Notes under the pieces: generated by a model
Told to the model about the DNA's origin: nothing
What the model saw: only the letters and a program-made list of their open reading frames with translations
Database searches by the model: none
Program-made: the position numbers and the translations under genes
In this document: one piece after another, positions 1 through 11,230 of the stretch
How the letters are laid out: each line of letters starts with the position of its first letter
How positions within the stretch are numbered: position 1 is the stretch's first letter
Assembly (NCBI GenBank): GCA_013334225.1
Contig: JAAXXY010000002.1
Location: 2,084 to 66,083, forward strand
DNA from: Chlorobiaceae bacterium
GTDB taxonomy: Bacteria > Bacteroidota > Chlorobiia > Chlorobiales > Chlorobiaceae
DNA: 64,000 nt
Direction of reading: 5' to 3'

Positions 1-1953
<1,953 letters not shown>

Positions 1954-1971
1954 TTATTACTTAAATGATAA
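1954..1971. promoter_or_regulatory. Candidate PerR/Fur box upstream of katG
   Basis: The AT-rich 18-mer TTATTACTTAAATGATAA is an imperfect inverted repeat (14 of 18 positions symmetric) about 94 bases upstream of katG, in the gap after the PerR-like gene. Its TTAT...ATAA ends resemble the known PerR box. The assignment to PerR is inference. Confidence 0.4.
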
Positions 1972-1999
1972 AGAAAATATTGCTCATATCAAGAGGAAA

Positions 2000-2407
2000 T
2001 CAGCTTTTTCCTCTGCAGTCAGCGCAGGTTCCGAAAAAATCGATCCGGTGACCTTCGATGGTGAAATCGGTAGAGCGGCGGATTTCATCGTCAATCTCGG
2101 GAAAAAACCGTTTTTCAAAATCGGTTATGGTGCCGCATTTGCGGCAGATGAGGTGGTAGTGGGGGGAGGTTTTCGCTTCGAAGCGGTCGAAGGTGCTGCC
2201 TGCATCGATTTTGCGCACAACTCCCTGCTCGATAAGGATCGCAAGGTTCCGGTAAACGGTGCCGAGGCTGAGGCTGGGAAATTCCGGTTTCATCCAGTCA
2301 TAGAGCCATATTGCGGTAGGATGATTTTCAGTCGAGCGGAGTATGGCAAGGAGACGTTCCCGCTGGCGGCTGTATCGGTAGGTTTTTTTCAGAGTTATCT
2401 TTTTCAC
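2000..2407 (-). CDS. perR: Fur-family transcriptional regulator, PerR-like
   Basis: A 135-residue metal-dependent repressor with an N-terminal winged helix ([15 protein letters not shown], about residues 50-65) and a C-terminal dimerisation/metal domain. The motif [15 protein letters not shown] supplies histidines and the first CxxC, and CADC near the end supplies the second CxxC of the structural zinc site. PerR proteins sense peroxide by oxidising metal-ligand histidines. The neighbours katG (downstream, same strand) and rubrerythrin (upstream) favour PerR over the iron sensor Fur. The gene starts at an ATG and its length is normal for the family. The PerR/Fur distinction is context-based. 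Confidence 0.85.
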   Translation of the reverse strand: MKKITLKKTYRYSRQRERLLAILRSTENHPTAIWLYDWMKPEFPSLSLGTVYRNLAILIEQGVVRKIDAGSTFDRFEAKTSPHYHLICRKCGTITDFEKRFFPEIDDEIRRSTDFTIEGHRIDFFGTCADCRGKS

Positions 2408-2988
2408 AATCGATTGTCTGGTCTGCCTTTTTTTGTCAATGTACCATTTCTGTAACGCTTCGAAAAGTCTGTTCGTGCCGGACGTCCGAGGAGGAATATT
2501 TCCCGTCCGGGAAACGAAAATGAATCGCCGGGTCTTTCAATCGGAAAAGGATAACACCTCACCACGATTCTCTGCCAGCCGGGTGTCAGCGGCAACGATT
2601 CTGTTCCTTCCGATCGTCCGGATAGTTGTGTCTGTCCGGATTGCGGCTTTCGATCTATCACAACCAGAACTGGTTATGGTTTACCGGTTTTGTCGGAGCA
2701 AACCTCTTTCAGGCAGCGTTTACAGGTTTTTGTCCTCTTGCCATGATTCTCAAGGCTGCCGGTATTCACCTTGGTCATGCACTCAAATAGTATCGCATTC
2801 AGAGCACTTGCCAGTAAAAAGGGAAAAAAAGCATCAGGAATCACAGAGCTCCGGAAGCTGTTTTGGTAGCCGGGAATTCAGTCTATTCCTCGGCATCCTT
2901 TCTGTAAAAAAGGAACCCGGCAAAGATCAGGATGTCGTTGTCGTGACCCCGAACAGTTTCTGTTGGTGGTATCCATTACCACACGTTG
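2408..2988. other. Non-coding stretch between perR and rubrerythrin
   Basis: About 580 bases with no convincing gene. Open frames here have no recognisable protein features and no ribosome binding site. The left end must hold the perR promoter on the minus strand. Confidence 0.5.
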
Positions 2989-3015
2989 AAAAAGCCCCCG
3001 CAGAACACGGGAGCT
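2989..3015 (-). terminator. Rho-independent terminator of rubrerythrin
   Basis: Read on the minus strand, AGCTCCCG and CGGGGGCT form an 8-bp stem (one G-U pair) around a 7-base loop, followed at once by a run of T. It lies 30 bases past the rubrerythrin stop. Confidence 0.8.
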
Positions 3016-3044
3016 TCGCTGATGAACAGATAGCGTAAATTCGA

Positions 3045-3545
3045 TCATCCAATCTGGACGTATAAAGACGCCTTCACGTTGCAGATAGGGCAGGTTTCAG
3101 GCGGCTTGCTCAATTCGATGTGACCGCAAACAGGGCAGAGCCAGATGTCAGAGGTGTCAAGGTCTTTGCCTGCCCTGGCAGTTTCGAGGGCATGGCGATA
3201 GAGGGCGGCATGTACCTTTTCTGCCTCTACAGCATATCCGAACATACGTTTTGCTTTGTGACCTTCAGCAACAGCCTGCTCGTACATCGGAGGATACATT
3301 TCGTTATGTTCATAGGTCTCGCCTTCAATGGCCGTTTGAAGGTTCTCGATAGTCGATTTGATCCCATCGTCGGCGGCAAGATGTCCCTCGGCGTGGATTC
3401 GTTCTGCTTCGGCAGTGGTCCTGAAGAGTTTGGCGATATTCTTCAGGCCCTCTTTGTCCGCCTTTTTGGCGAATGCTGTGTATTTCTGGTAAGCCTGGCT
3501 TTCTCCTGCAAAAGCGTTTTTCAGGTTCTCATGTGTAGTCGGCAT
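3045..3545 (-). CDS. rbr: Rubrerythrin
   Basis: A 166-residue non-heme iron protein that reduces hydrogen peroxide in anaerobes. The N-terminal four-helix domain carries the di-iron ligands in ExxH-type motifs (EAERIHAEGH and EAEKVHAALY), and the C-terminal rubredoxin-like domain has the two Cys pairs CPVCGH and CPICNV that bind a single iron. The length is that of the short rubrerythrin type. A good ribosome binding site (GGGAG) precedes the ATG. It forms a peroxide-defence group with perR and katG on the same strand but has its own terminator, so it is probably a separate transcript. Confidence 0.95.
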   Translation of the reverse strand: MPTTHENLKNAFAGESQAYQKYTAFAKKADKEGLKNIAKLFRTTAEAERIHAEGHLAADDGIKSTIENLQTAIEGETYEHNEMYPPMYEQAVAEGHKAKRMFGYAVEAEKVHAALYRHALETARAGKDLDTSDIWLCPVCGHIELSKPPETCPICNVKASLYVQIG

Positions 3546-4126
3546 TATTTTTTTTCTCCCGTTCGATTGATGAATGAATTATGGTGATGTTCGGTATCGT
3601 ATTATTACTGCGTCAACTATAGTTCACATACAGGTATTGGATTTTTCCTGTAATCCTGAACGAAGCATAGCGCAGTGAATGATCAATCTTATTGTTCTGA
3701 AGATGTGTATGAATTTTTCGTCTGACAGCTTTGACCTCAGGGTGACAATTTGCGCACGACAGGGCTGCTCCCTATAATCGCTCGAGGAATAAAATCTCAA
3801 ATTTTGAGAAAAATGCAAAGATTCTCGATACGAACAGTTGATCATGTGAAAAAAGTACCGATGCAAGTTTGATTTTTCAACCCTGCCATGATCCAGCTAT
3901 ACCATCGTGTTGCTGTTGCTGATAACCATTTTCAGCCAGTTTCCGGACAGCCTCCGTTGATCGAATCGAAGAATCGGAAAAGTCGGACAATCAGGCAGGC
4001 AAATTCCCATAGGGTACCGTCCGGTAATAGCCCTGTATTATTTAATTGGAATAATGTGTACTTTACAGAAATTCTTGCTCCCATGTCCTCATAGAAGTCT
4101 CGATTCAATATCAGACAGGATGCTCC
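3546..4126. other. Non-coding stretch between divergent genes
   Basis: About 580 AT-rich bases between rubrerythrin (leftward) and a rightward gene for a secreted protein; it should hold both promoters. A perfect 10-bp palindrome, AACTATAGTT, lies about 70 bases upstream of rubrerythrin. I see no credible gene. Confidence 0.5.
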
Positions 4127-4657
4127 ATGAAGCGACATGCAATTATCTTCATCATACTGTTTGCAGGGTTTCAGGCATCACCCTCGAGCGCCGACGTTCC
4201 TGCCGCGCCAGCCGAACGTGTCGATCAGCAGGATCATGATATAAACCTTGAACAATCGGTTTTCAGAAGAAAGAATCGGCTTGGTGCCATACTTCAGCCT
4301 TCTGCCAGAAAAAAGCTTGACCTTGCAGCGAAAAAGCTTGTTTCTTTACTTGCCAAAGATCCTGAACATATGGACCTGTACACTGTCGTCAGGCGTGAAA
4401 TAGGCAAGGGGTTCAGCAATCTCTCCATCGACCAGGGAAATCTGCTTGTTTTTTATGTGCTTGCAGAGTCTGCAATGCTCATCTCCGGACGTGAAAACCT
4501 GAAGAGCGGGGCTGAAAGCATTGGCGAACTGTCAGAAATGGCATCTCTCAGACTTCAGATAGCCATGGACAGACAATCAAAATTCATGAGAACACTCAGT
4601 AATATGATGCGAAAAATTTCGACTACACAGGACGCAATGGTGCAGAATATAAAGTAG
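4127..4657 (+). CDS. Secreted protein of unknown function
   Basis: A 176-residue protein with a signal peptide at its N terminus (MKRHAIIFIILFAG, probable cleavage near SSADV), so it is periplasmic. The mature part is mostly predicted helix, rich in Lys, Leu and Ser, and has no Cys or metal-binding motif. The C-terminal third (EMASLRLQIAMDRQSKFMRT) looks like an amphipathic helix. I do not recognise the family. It is followed after 42 bases by a CoA-binding-domain gene on the same strand, possibly co-transcribed. Confidence 0.75.
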   Translation: MKRHAIIFIILFAGFQASPSSADVPAAPAERVDQQDHDINLEQSVFRRKNRLGAILQPSARKKLDLAAKKLVSLLAKDPEHMDLYTVVRREIGKGFSNLSIDQGNLLVFYVLAESAMLISGRENLKSGAESIGELSEMASLRLQIAMDRQSKFMRTLSNMMRKISTTQDAMVQNIK

Positions 4658-4699
4658 CAGTATCCTGGTACCGGAAACACTTGAAAATAAGCGTAAACA

Positions 4700-5167
4700 A
4701 TGAAAACCATTCCGCGAAATGCAGTGGCTTTCCGTGAAGGCCGGCGCATAATTGTTGCCGGTGTATCACGCTCCGGGAAGTCTGCAGCGAACGCGATTTT
4801 CAGGATGCTGGGCGATACCGGTCATGAAGTTATTCCCCTGAACCCGAACGCAAACGAACTTGAGGGAGCGATATGCTATTCCGATGTTTCTTCGGTGCCG
4901 GGCGATGTTCATGGTATGATGATTGTGATCCGTCCGTCAATTGCTCCTGAAATCACAAGGGCTGCTTTAAAAAAGGGTGTCAGGCATATATGGTTTCACC
5001 GCTCGTTCGGCGAGGGCAGCGTTGCTCCGGATGCTGTCCGGGCTTGCAGGGACGCAGGGGTCGAACCGATTGTCGGAGGATGTCCGCTCATGTATTGCCA
5101 GCCGGTTGATCCGGGTCACCGCATGTTCAGGTGGATACTCAGGCTGCAGCATCGGGTCCCGGGATAA
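4700..5167 (+). CDS. CoA-binding (Rossmann) domain protein, YccU-like
   Basis: A 155-residue single-domain protein. The start (RRIIVAGVSRSGKSAAN) is the glycine-rich nucleotide-binding loop of the CoA_binding family, followed by NPNANELEGAICYSDV and a PSIAPEITRAALKKGVRHIWF segment, which match the fold and order in YccU-like proteins. These stand-alone proteins bind CoA; their cellular role is not established. It sits in a run of small rightward genes with short gaps (24 bases to the next start). The family call is good, the function unknown. Confidence 0.85.
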   Translation: MKTIPRNAVAFREGRRIIVAGVSRSGKSAANAIFRMLGDTGHEVIPLNPNANELEGAICYSDVSSVPGDVHGMMIVIRPSIAPEITRAALKKGVRHIWFHRSFGEGSVAPDAVRACRDAGVEPIVGGCPLMYCQPVDPGHRMFRWILRLQHRVPG

Positions 5168-5190
5168 TCATCTAACAGAGGATGTGAAAA

Positions 5191-5556
5191 ATGAATTCAA
5201 CCATGCGTTCGATTCAGGTGATCGGTATCTATGCGGTTTTGCTTGGTCTTGGACTGATATGCATACCGAATACCCTGCTGAGCATTTTCGATCTCGAGCC
5301 GACCAATGAACCCTGGATACGGGTGCTTGGCATCATTGTTTCGGAAGTTGGATACTACTATGTCATAGTGGCGACGAAAGGGAGCGAGGCTTTTTTCAGG
5401 GCCTCTATATTTGGAAGGCTGTGGCTCTTTCTGGTTCTGATCGTGATGATCGTGCTCGGCATCGCCAAACCGATCCTTATTCTTTTCGCTTCAATCGATG
5501 CCGCGAGTGCAATATGGACATTGAAAGCAATGCACACGGAAACAGTCCGGCAATAA
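5191..5556 (+). CDS. Small integral membrane protein, unknown function
   Basis: A 121-residue hydrophobic protein with about four predicted membrane segments (starting near residues 9, 45, 80 and 100) and no signal peptide. A GAGG ribosome binding site precedes the ATG. It contains no catalytic motif I can name. It is close behind the CoA-binding gene (24 bases), so the two are probably co-transcribed. Confidence 0.75.
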   Translation: MNSTMRSIQVIGIYAVLLGLGLICIPNTLLSIFDLEPTNEPWIRVLGIIVSEVGYYYVIVATKGSEAFFRASIFGRLWLFLVLIVMIVLGIAKPILILFASIDAASAIWTLKAMHTETVRQ

Positions 5557-5652
5557 CACCGGCATGTTTCAGAAACCTGTTTTTAGGCAGCGGGCACTTT
5601 TCGTACAGTCAGCGTTCTGCTTTTTCAACTCGATTTCAAGGGGGTGGATATC

Positions 5653-6021
5653 ATGATTAATCCGGTCATCTGGTTTGAGATTTACGTACAGGACATGCCT
5701 CGTGCAAAGGCATTTTACGAATCGGTTTTCCAGCTGAAGCTCGAAAGGCTCGATGATACCGAAATGGAAATGTGGGCATTCCCCATGGAAATGGAGCGTG
5801 TGGGGGCTGGTGGCGCTCTCGTGAAAATGGAAGGGGTTCTTTCCGGAAAGAATAGTACGCTGGTTTATTTCAGCTGCGAGGACTGCGCTGTGGAAGCTGC
5901 TGAGGCTGCACGGAATGGAGGGTTTGTAAGCCGTGAAAAGACCTCCATCGGCCAGTATGGTTTCATGGCTCTTGTTGTCGATACGGAAGGAAACATGATC
6001 GGACTGCATTCGCTCAAATGA
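5653..6021 (+). CDS. VOC-family (glyoxalase/dioxygenase fold) protein
   Basis: A 122-residue protein beginning MINPVIWFEIYVQDM. This start is chosen because the purine-rich AAGGGGG sits about 7 bases upstream; an upstream GTG would overlap it. The pattern 'F-E-I-Y-V-Q-D-M...RAKAFYESVF' at the N terminus and 'GQYGFMALVVDTEGNMIGLHS' near the end are the paired beta-alpha-beta-beta-beta halves of the vicinal oxygen chelate fold. Members bind a divalent metal and do varied chemistry; the substrate cannot be deduced. Probably cytoplasmic. Confidence 0.85.
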   Translation: MINPVIWFEIYVQDMPRAKAFYESVFQLKLERLDDTEMEMWAFPMEMERVGAGGALVKMEGVLSGKNSTLVYFSCEDCAVEAAEAARNGGFVSREKTSIGQYGFMALVVDTEGNMIGLHSLK

Positions 6022-6141
6022 ACTTTTCTGAGCGGAACCGCGTCTCCTGACCGGCGTCCATGGTGAACTTCCTCAGCACCCGGGAATGGATTAATCCATT
6101 TATGGAGGTGCCTGCGTAACGAGTCATCGACGGAGAACATC

Positions 6142-6930
6142 ATGCAACTTGAAATCATAACCAGCAAACCTGAAAGAGATAAAAAGCCGACACCCCTTCT
6201 TTTCGTTCATGGCATGTGTCATTCAGCGTCCTGCTGGGAGAACTTCCTTCCGTATTTTGCCCGTCACGGATATGAGTCCCATGCTGTGAGTTTACGTGGG
6301 CACTGTAAAAGTTACGGGTCAGGTAAAGTCAAGTGGAGCAGTGCTTCGAGGGATTATGTCGCCGATCTGGAACGTGCCGTCGGAACTCTTGACACGCCGC
6401 CGGTACTTATCGGGCACTCGATGGGTGGATATGTGGTACAGAAATACCTTGAAACACATGATTCACCTGCCGCGGTATTGCTTGCATCCATTCCTGTCAA
6501 TGGTTCCGGATGGTTTGCTTTACGGTATATTCGCCGGCATCCTGTTCAGGCTCTCAAGTATATGTTGTTATTCGATCCCGGACAACTGCTCGCTACTCCT
6601 CAACTGCTGAAAGAACTTGTGTTTTCGCCATCAATGCCAGATTCCGATATCGCAAAGTATTTCGAAAAGTTACAGCCGGAATCCTACCTCATGACACTCG
6701 AGACTCTTTTCGTGTCATTGCCGAAACCCCGGAAAGTCAAAACGCCGGTTTGTGTAATTGCAGCAGAAAATGACGCCATGTTTTCCACAGGCGAGGAGCA
6801 GGCGACAGCTCTTGCATATAACACGGTCGCGGATATTGTTCCCGGTATGGCACATGGCATGATGCTCGAACCGGAATGGCAGTCAGTTGCCGACCGGATA
6901 ATTGCCTGGCTGAATGGGAAGGGATTCTGA
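6142..6930 (+). CDS. Alpha/beta hydrolase
   Basis: A 262-residue cytoplasmic hydrolase with no signal peptide. The oxyanion-hole motif LLFVHGMCHSASCW is near residue 25, the nucleophile elbow GHSMGG near residue 93, the acid in AENDAMF near residue 210 and the histidine in GMAHGMML near residue 235, so the Ser-Asp-His triad is complete. The substrate is unknown; the sequence resembles broad lysophospholipase/esterase-like members. It has its own upstream gap and converges on the metallophosphoesterase gene. Confidence 0.9.
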   Translation: MQLEIITSKPERDKKPTPLLFVHGMCHSASCWENFLPYFARHGYESHAVSLRGHCKSYGSGKVKWSSASRDYVADLERAVGTLDTPPVLIGHSMGGYVVQKYLETHDSPAAVLLASIPVNGSGWFALRYIRRHPVQALKYMLLFDPGQLLATPQLLKELVFSPSMPDSDIAKYFEKLQPESYLMTLETLFVSLPKPRKVKTPVCVIAAENDAMFSTGEEQATALAYNTVADIVPGMAHGMMLEPEWQSVADRIIAWLNGKGF

Positions 6931-6963
6931 TCATTCATGGATTGTTTGTCCTGCATTGACAAA

Positions 6964-7761
6964 TTATCTCAGGGCAAGTTCGTAGAGGATGTCATGGTGC
7001 TGGTTGCGGATCACCATTTTCGAACGTTCCAGTTCAACCGAGCCTGAGCAGAATGAGGGGTGTTCGGAATGATTGACGAATGCCGGCAGCACGATGAAAT
7101 GAATACCTTTCTCCACGGCATAGCCTCCATGGTGGTAATGGCCGCCGAGGCAGGCTTTGACGGCTGCCGATGAAGAGAGTATATCGTAAATTTCCCGGTG
7201 GTTCCAGAGCAGGCCGTGTTTTGCATCCGTGGTTTCCTGCAGCAGCGGAAAATGGCAGATGATGATGACTTTCTCTCCCGAACGTTCCGCTTTTTCAAGC
7301 GCTTCCTGCAGCCATGCCTTCTGCTGTTTGCCGATTGCACCGCAGTAGTCGTGCAGTTCGGGGCGGTCGAGATAATACCCGAGCATGCCGGCGTCTTCAG
7401 GGGTTTCAGGTTTACGGTGTATCGAGACGTCCATGCCGTAGAGCACGATAAAGCGGAAATCCTTGACAACAAACGAATAGTAGGGCGAATCGAGCCCCAG
7501 TTCCTGCATCAGTTCCTGTTCAGGAACGGCAAGGCAGTGATTGCCGACAACATGGCGGATAGTTCCCCGGAAAGTCCCGAGTATCGATGTTGCCCGCTTC
7601 AATTCTGTGCGAGCCTCATCAACGTTTTCGCCCCTTACAAGGTCGCCGAGCTGCATGGCGAAGTTTACGCCATCATTCCGCCAGCCGGATGTACACTCCT
7701 GAAGATATTTTTCATCCCGGCCGGCAGCGAAATGGATATCGGTGATGATGCCGAAGCGCAT
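6964..7761 (-). CDS. ADPRibase-Mn/CDP-alcohol diphosphatase-like metallophosphoesterase
   Basis: A 265-residue calcineurin-like phosphoesterase. The motifs run in the family order: ITDIHF (D-x-H), QLGDLV (GD), VVGNHC (GNH), IICHFPL (H) and GGHYHHGGY (GHxH). The stretch YYSFVVKDFRFIVLYGMDVS and the LLWNHREIYDIL segment match the ADP-ribose/CDP-alcohol diphosphatase subgroup rather than CpdA-type phosphodiesterases. I chose the ATG at 7761 because it is preceded by AGGAA and the domain starts there; a longer frame would run into prfB. It begins 25 bases after the prfB stop, so the two are probably co-transcribed. Confidence 0.85.
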   Translation of the reverse strand: MRFGIITDIHFAAGRDEKYLQECTSGWRNDGVNFAMQLGDLVRGENVDEARTELKRATSILGTFRGTIRHVVGNHCLAVPEQELMQELGLDSPYYSFVVKDFRFIVLYGMDVSIHRKPETPEDAGMLGYYLDRPELHDYCGAIGKQQKAWLQEALEKAERSGEKVIIICHFPLLQETTDAKHGLLWNHREIYDILSSSAAVKACLGGHYHHGGYAVEKGIHFIVLPAFVNHSEHPSFCSGSVELERSKMVIRNQHHDILYELALR

Positions 7762-7786
7762 AACGGGTTCCTGACTGGTTCGATTA

Positions 7787-8882
7787 TCAATCGCCGAATT
7801 CCGAAAGGTAGCGTACCATGAATTCGTCGAGGTCGCCGTCAAGTACGTTTTCGATGTCGAAGCGTTCGTAGTTGGTCCGGTGGTCCTTGATCCTCCTGTC
7901 GTCCATCACGTAGCTGCGGATCTGGCTGCCCCATTCGATTTTTTTCTTCTTGCCCTCGATCTCGCGTTTTTTTGACTCCTCTTCTTCCCGCTTGCGCTGG
8001 TAGAGTTGTGCCATGAGCATCTTCATTGCACGTTCCCTGTTCTGGAACTGGGAGCGCTCCTCCTGGCAGCTTACGACGATACCGGAAGGAATATGCTTGA
8101 TGCGGACCGCGGTCTCGACCTTGTTCACATTCTGCCCACCCTTGCCGCCGCTTCGGAAAGTGGACAGCTCGAGGTCATCCTTGCGGACTTCGATCTCCGC
8201 GTCCGGCGGTGCTTCGGGATAGGTGAAGACGCTGGCGAAAGAGGTGTGGCGCCTTGCGTTCGAGTCGAAGGGAGAAACACGCACGAGCCGGTGCACGCCG
8301 TTTTCAGCTTTCAGGTAGCCGTAGGCGTAAGGGCCCTGGATTTCAAGCGTTGCGGTTTTTATGCCGGCCCCGTCACCTTCCTGGTAATCGTCGGTAAAGA
8401 TCTTGTAGCCTTTGCGTTCAGCCCAGCGCATGTACATGCGGTAGAGCATTTCAGCCCAGTCCTGGGCTTCGGTGCCTCCAGCTCCGGCATGGATCGTGAT
8501 GAGTGCGTTACCGGCATCGTCCTTGCCCGAAAGCATGTTCTTGAATTCTATGGCAGCTATCTCCTGCTCGAGTGATGCAATTGAAGCTGAAAGCTCTTCC
8601 CCGAATGACTCGTCACCGAGTTCTTCGGCTATTTCAAGTTCATCCCTGTAGGATTTCGCTTTTGCGAGGAGCTTTTCATAACCTTCGGTCCATGACTTAT
8701 GATCGCTCAGCTCCTTGAGCACCTTGTTGGCTTCTTTCTGGTCGTTCCAGAATGCCGGGTCGGCGGTTATTTTTTCGAGGTCGTAAATTTTATCTTTGCG
8801 TTCATCGACGTCAAAGATACCTCCGTAACTGTTCCAGGCGATTGTCAATCTCCTGCAGTCGTTCCTTTTGTGGTTCAAACAT
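7787..8882 (-). CDS. prfB: Peptide chain release factor 2 (programmed +1 frameshift)
   Basis: RF2 recognises UAA and UGA stop codons and triggers peptide release. The GGQ motif lies in [20 protein letters not shown] and the rest of the conserved C-terminal half is intact. The true start is the ATG at 8882: the first 23 codons ([20 protein letters not shown]...) run in one frame to CTT TGA C, where a +1 shift continues as [13 protein letters not shown]. Read through, the protein is about 364 residues, the usual length. An annotation of only the second frame would give a wrong N terminus. Its own product controls the shift, a well-known autoregulation. Confidence 0.96.
8811..8822 (-). promoter_or_regulatory. 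RF2 programmed frameshift site
   Basis: On the minus strand the sequence AGGTATCTTTGAC has the Shine-Dalgarno-like AGG, the slippery CTT codon and the in-frame TGA followed by C. It is the canonical layout of the bacterial RF2 frameshift and restores the long prfB frame. Confidence 0.95.
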
Positions 8883-9161
8883 GGTTCGCTCTGATGTTTA
8901 TATGCTGATATTTCAATATGACTTACATAGAATAATGTTTTTCACAAGAAATCAAAGCACTGAAAGGTTTTCCATGAATTTCCGGACATTTCAAAATCGC
9001 GGTATATCCACGCAAAAAAGTAAAGGAGTTTTCCTATTTTCCCTACTTATAATTGTATGTATGAGAAAAGTACCGGAGGATTCCTGATCAGTTCAAAATC
9101 AGGTATATCGGCCGGAATAACTGTTTCATGTCCGGGAAATCCCGAAAGTCAAAAAGAATCA

Positions 9162-11180
9162 ATGAAGATGAACACAGTATTTCTCCGGAAGGTCTCCAGC
9201 AGCATCAGTCGGGAGTTCGACGGCCGTCAGCGGGTGGTCATTGAAAATGTTTCTCCGGAACTCGACGGAGGAAAGTACCATGCGAAAACGGTAGAGGGCG
9301 GCAGCCTTGCCGTGGAAGCCGATATTTTCGTCGACGGCGCTGACACGGTCCGGGCGGAACTCTGTTACCGGCCCGAAGGAGCCGATGAATGGCAGCGGGT
9401 TCCCATGGAGCCGATCGGCAATGACCGGTGGAAAGCATCATTTTCTGTCGGAACCCCCGGAAAGTACTTCTATACCGTCGAGGCATGGCCAGACCATTTC
9501 CTGACATGGAAAAAAGGCCTTGCAAAAAAGGTCGATGCCGGTCAGGATGTATCGCTTGACCTGCAGACAGGAGCTTTATTCGTAGAAGGAGCAACTCCAG
9601 TCGCTTCGAAAGCGGATGCCGGGAAACTCAAAAAATTTGCGGCACTCATGCATTCGGATGACATTCAGAATGCTGTTGCTGCAGGACTTGGCGAGGAGCT
9701 TGTACGGCTCATGGAGCTGTATCCTGACAAGGCGCATGCATCGGTCTATGATAAGCAGCTCTGCGTTACGGTCGAACAGAGAAAAGCCGGGTTCGGCGCC
9801 TGGTATGAATTTTTTCCCCGTTCCTGGGGCGAAGTGCCCGGCAGACACGGGACGTTCAACGACTGCCGCCGCCTCCTGCCGATGGTTGCCGGCATGGGGT
9901 TCGATATCATCTACCTTCCTCCGATCCACCCGATCGGCTACGCCAAGCGCAAGGGCAGAAACAACTCCCTTTCGGCAGCCCCGGACGATCCCGGAAGCTG
10001 CTGGGCGATCGGCAACCGAGACGGCGGGCACAAGGCTGTGCATCCTGAGCTCGGCACGATCGAGGAGTTCGAAGAGTTTGTCGGGGATGCAGAATGCCTG
10101 GGGATTTCCGTGGCGCTCGATATCGCGTTCCAGTGTTCTCCCGACCATCCCTGGGTGCAGGAGCATCCGCAATGGTTCAAATGGCGTCCAGACGGTACCG
10201 TACAGTTTGCTGAAAACCCGCCGAAGAGATACGAAGACATCCTGCCGATCGATTTCGAGACAGCTGACTGGCAGAACCTCTGGATCGAGCTGAAGAGTAT
10301 TTTTCTCTTCTGGATAGACAGAGGGGTGAAGATTTTCCGTGTCGACAATCCTCATACCAAGGCGTTTCCTTTCTGGGAATGGGCGATCGCGTCGATCAGG
10401 GAGGATCATCCCGACACGGTTTTTCTTGCAGAGGCTTTTACCAGGCCAAAGCTCATGGCGAGGCTTGCGAAAGCCGGCTACAGCCAGTCATACAGTTACT
10501 TCACCTGGCGCAACAACAAGAATGAACTCCAGGAATACCTTACCGAACTGACCTCTTCACCGCTTAAACATTTCATGCGCCCGAATTTCTGGCCCAACAC
10601 CCCGGATATCCTGCATGAAGAATTTCACAGCGGGAACAGAACGACATTCATCATCCGTATGGTGCTTGCCGCTACGCTCTCTTCCAACTATGGCATGTAC
10701 GGTCCTGCGTACGAGCTTTGCGAACACGTGCCGGTAGCAGAAGGCAAGGAGGAGTATCTCGATTCGGAAAAATACGAGATCAAGCAGTGGGACCTCGATC
10801 GTCCGGGAAATATCAGGGCCGAAATAACACGCATCAACCGGATCCGCAAGGAGAACCCCGCACTTCAGCAGACGAACGATATCGCTTTTTTACGCATCGA
10901 TTCAGCGCCTGGCCAGGAGCACGGTTTGCTGATGGGCTATGTGAAGCGTTCGGAGGATGACGGCAACATCATTCTCGTTGTCGTCAATCTTGATCCGAAT
11001 GCCATGCAGAACGGCTGGCTCAGGTTTCCGCTCGAGATGTTCCGGAAACCGCACGATCACCACTTTGCGGTCGAGGACCTGCTGACAGGAAACCGCTATG
11101 AATGGAATGGTGAATGGAACTATGTCGAAGTGAACCCGCATGCAATGCCGGCTCATATATTCCGCGTCATGCTATCCTGA
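9162..11180 (+). CDS. glgE: Alpha-1,4-glucan:maltose-1-phosphate maltosyltransferase GlgE
   Basis: A GH13-family enzyme that extends alpha-1,4-glucans with maltose-1-phosphate in the cytoplasm. The N-terminal beta-sandwich (about residues 1-150) carries YFYTVEAWPDHFLTW; the catalytic barrel starts at GAWYEFFPRSWG, with the nucleophile in IFRVDNPHTK and the acid/base in FLAEAFTRPK; a C-terminal beta-domain ends the protein. These motifs are typical of GlgE rather than amylases. The start at 9162 gives about 673 residues, the usual length; an upstream in-frame codon at 9057 would add an unlikely leader. The next gene makes its substrate, 50 bases downstream. Confidence 0.95.
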   Translation: MKMNTVFLRKVSSSISREFDGRQRVVIENVSPELDGGKYHAKTVEGGSLAVEADIFVDGADTVRAELCYRPEGADEWQRVPMEPIGNDRWKASFSVGTPGKYFYTVEAWPDHFLTWKKGLAKKVDAGQDVSLDLQTGALFVEGATPVASKADAGKLKKFAALMHSDDIQNAVAAGLGEELVRLMELYPDKAHASVYDKQLCVTVEQRKAGFGAWYEFFPRSWGEVPGRHGTFNDCRRLLPMVAGMGFDIIYLPPIHPIGYAKRKGRNNSLSAAPDDPGSCWAIGNRDGGHKAVHPELGTIEEFEEFVGDAECLGISVALDIAFQCSPDHPWVQEHPQWFKWRPDGTVQFAENPPKRYEDILPIDFETADWQNLWIELKSIFLFWIDRGVKIFRVDNPHTKAFPFWEWAIASIREDHPDTVFLAEAFTRPKLMARLAKAGYSQSYSYFTWRNNKNELQEYLTELTSSPLKHFMRPNFWPNTPDILHEEFHSGNRTTFIIRMVLAATLSSNYGMYGPAYELCEHVPVAEGKEEYLDSEKYEIKQWDLDRPGNIRAEITRINRIRKENPALQQTNDIAFLRIDSAPGQEHGLLMGYVKRSEDDGNIILVVVNLDPNAMQNGWLRFPLEMFRKPHDHHFAVEDLLTGNRYEWNGEWNYVEVNPHAMPAHIFRVMLS

Positions 11181-11230
11181 CGATTATTTTCCGATAATTT
11201 ATTTAACAACAATATCTACAAGACGTTACA

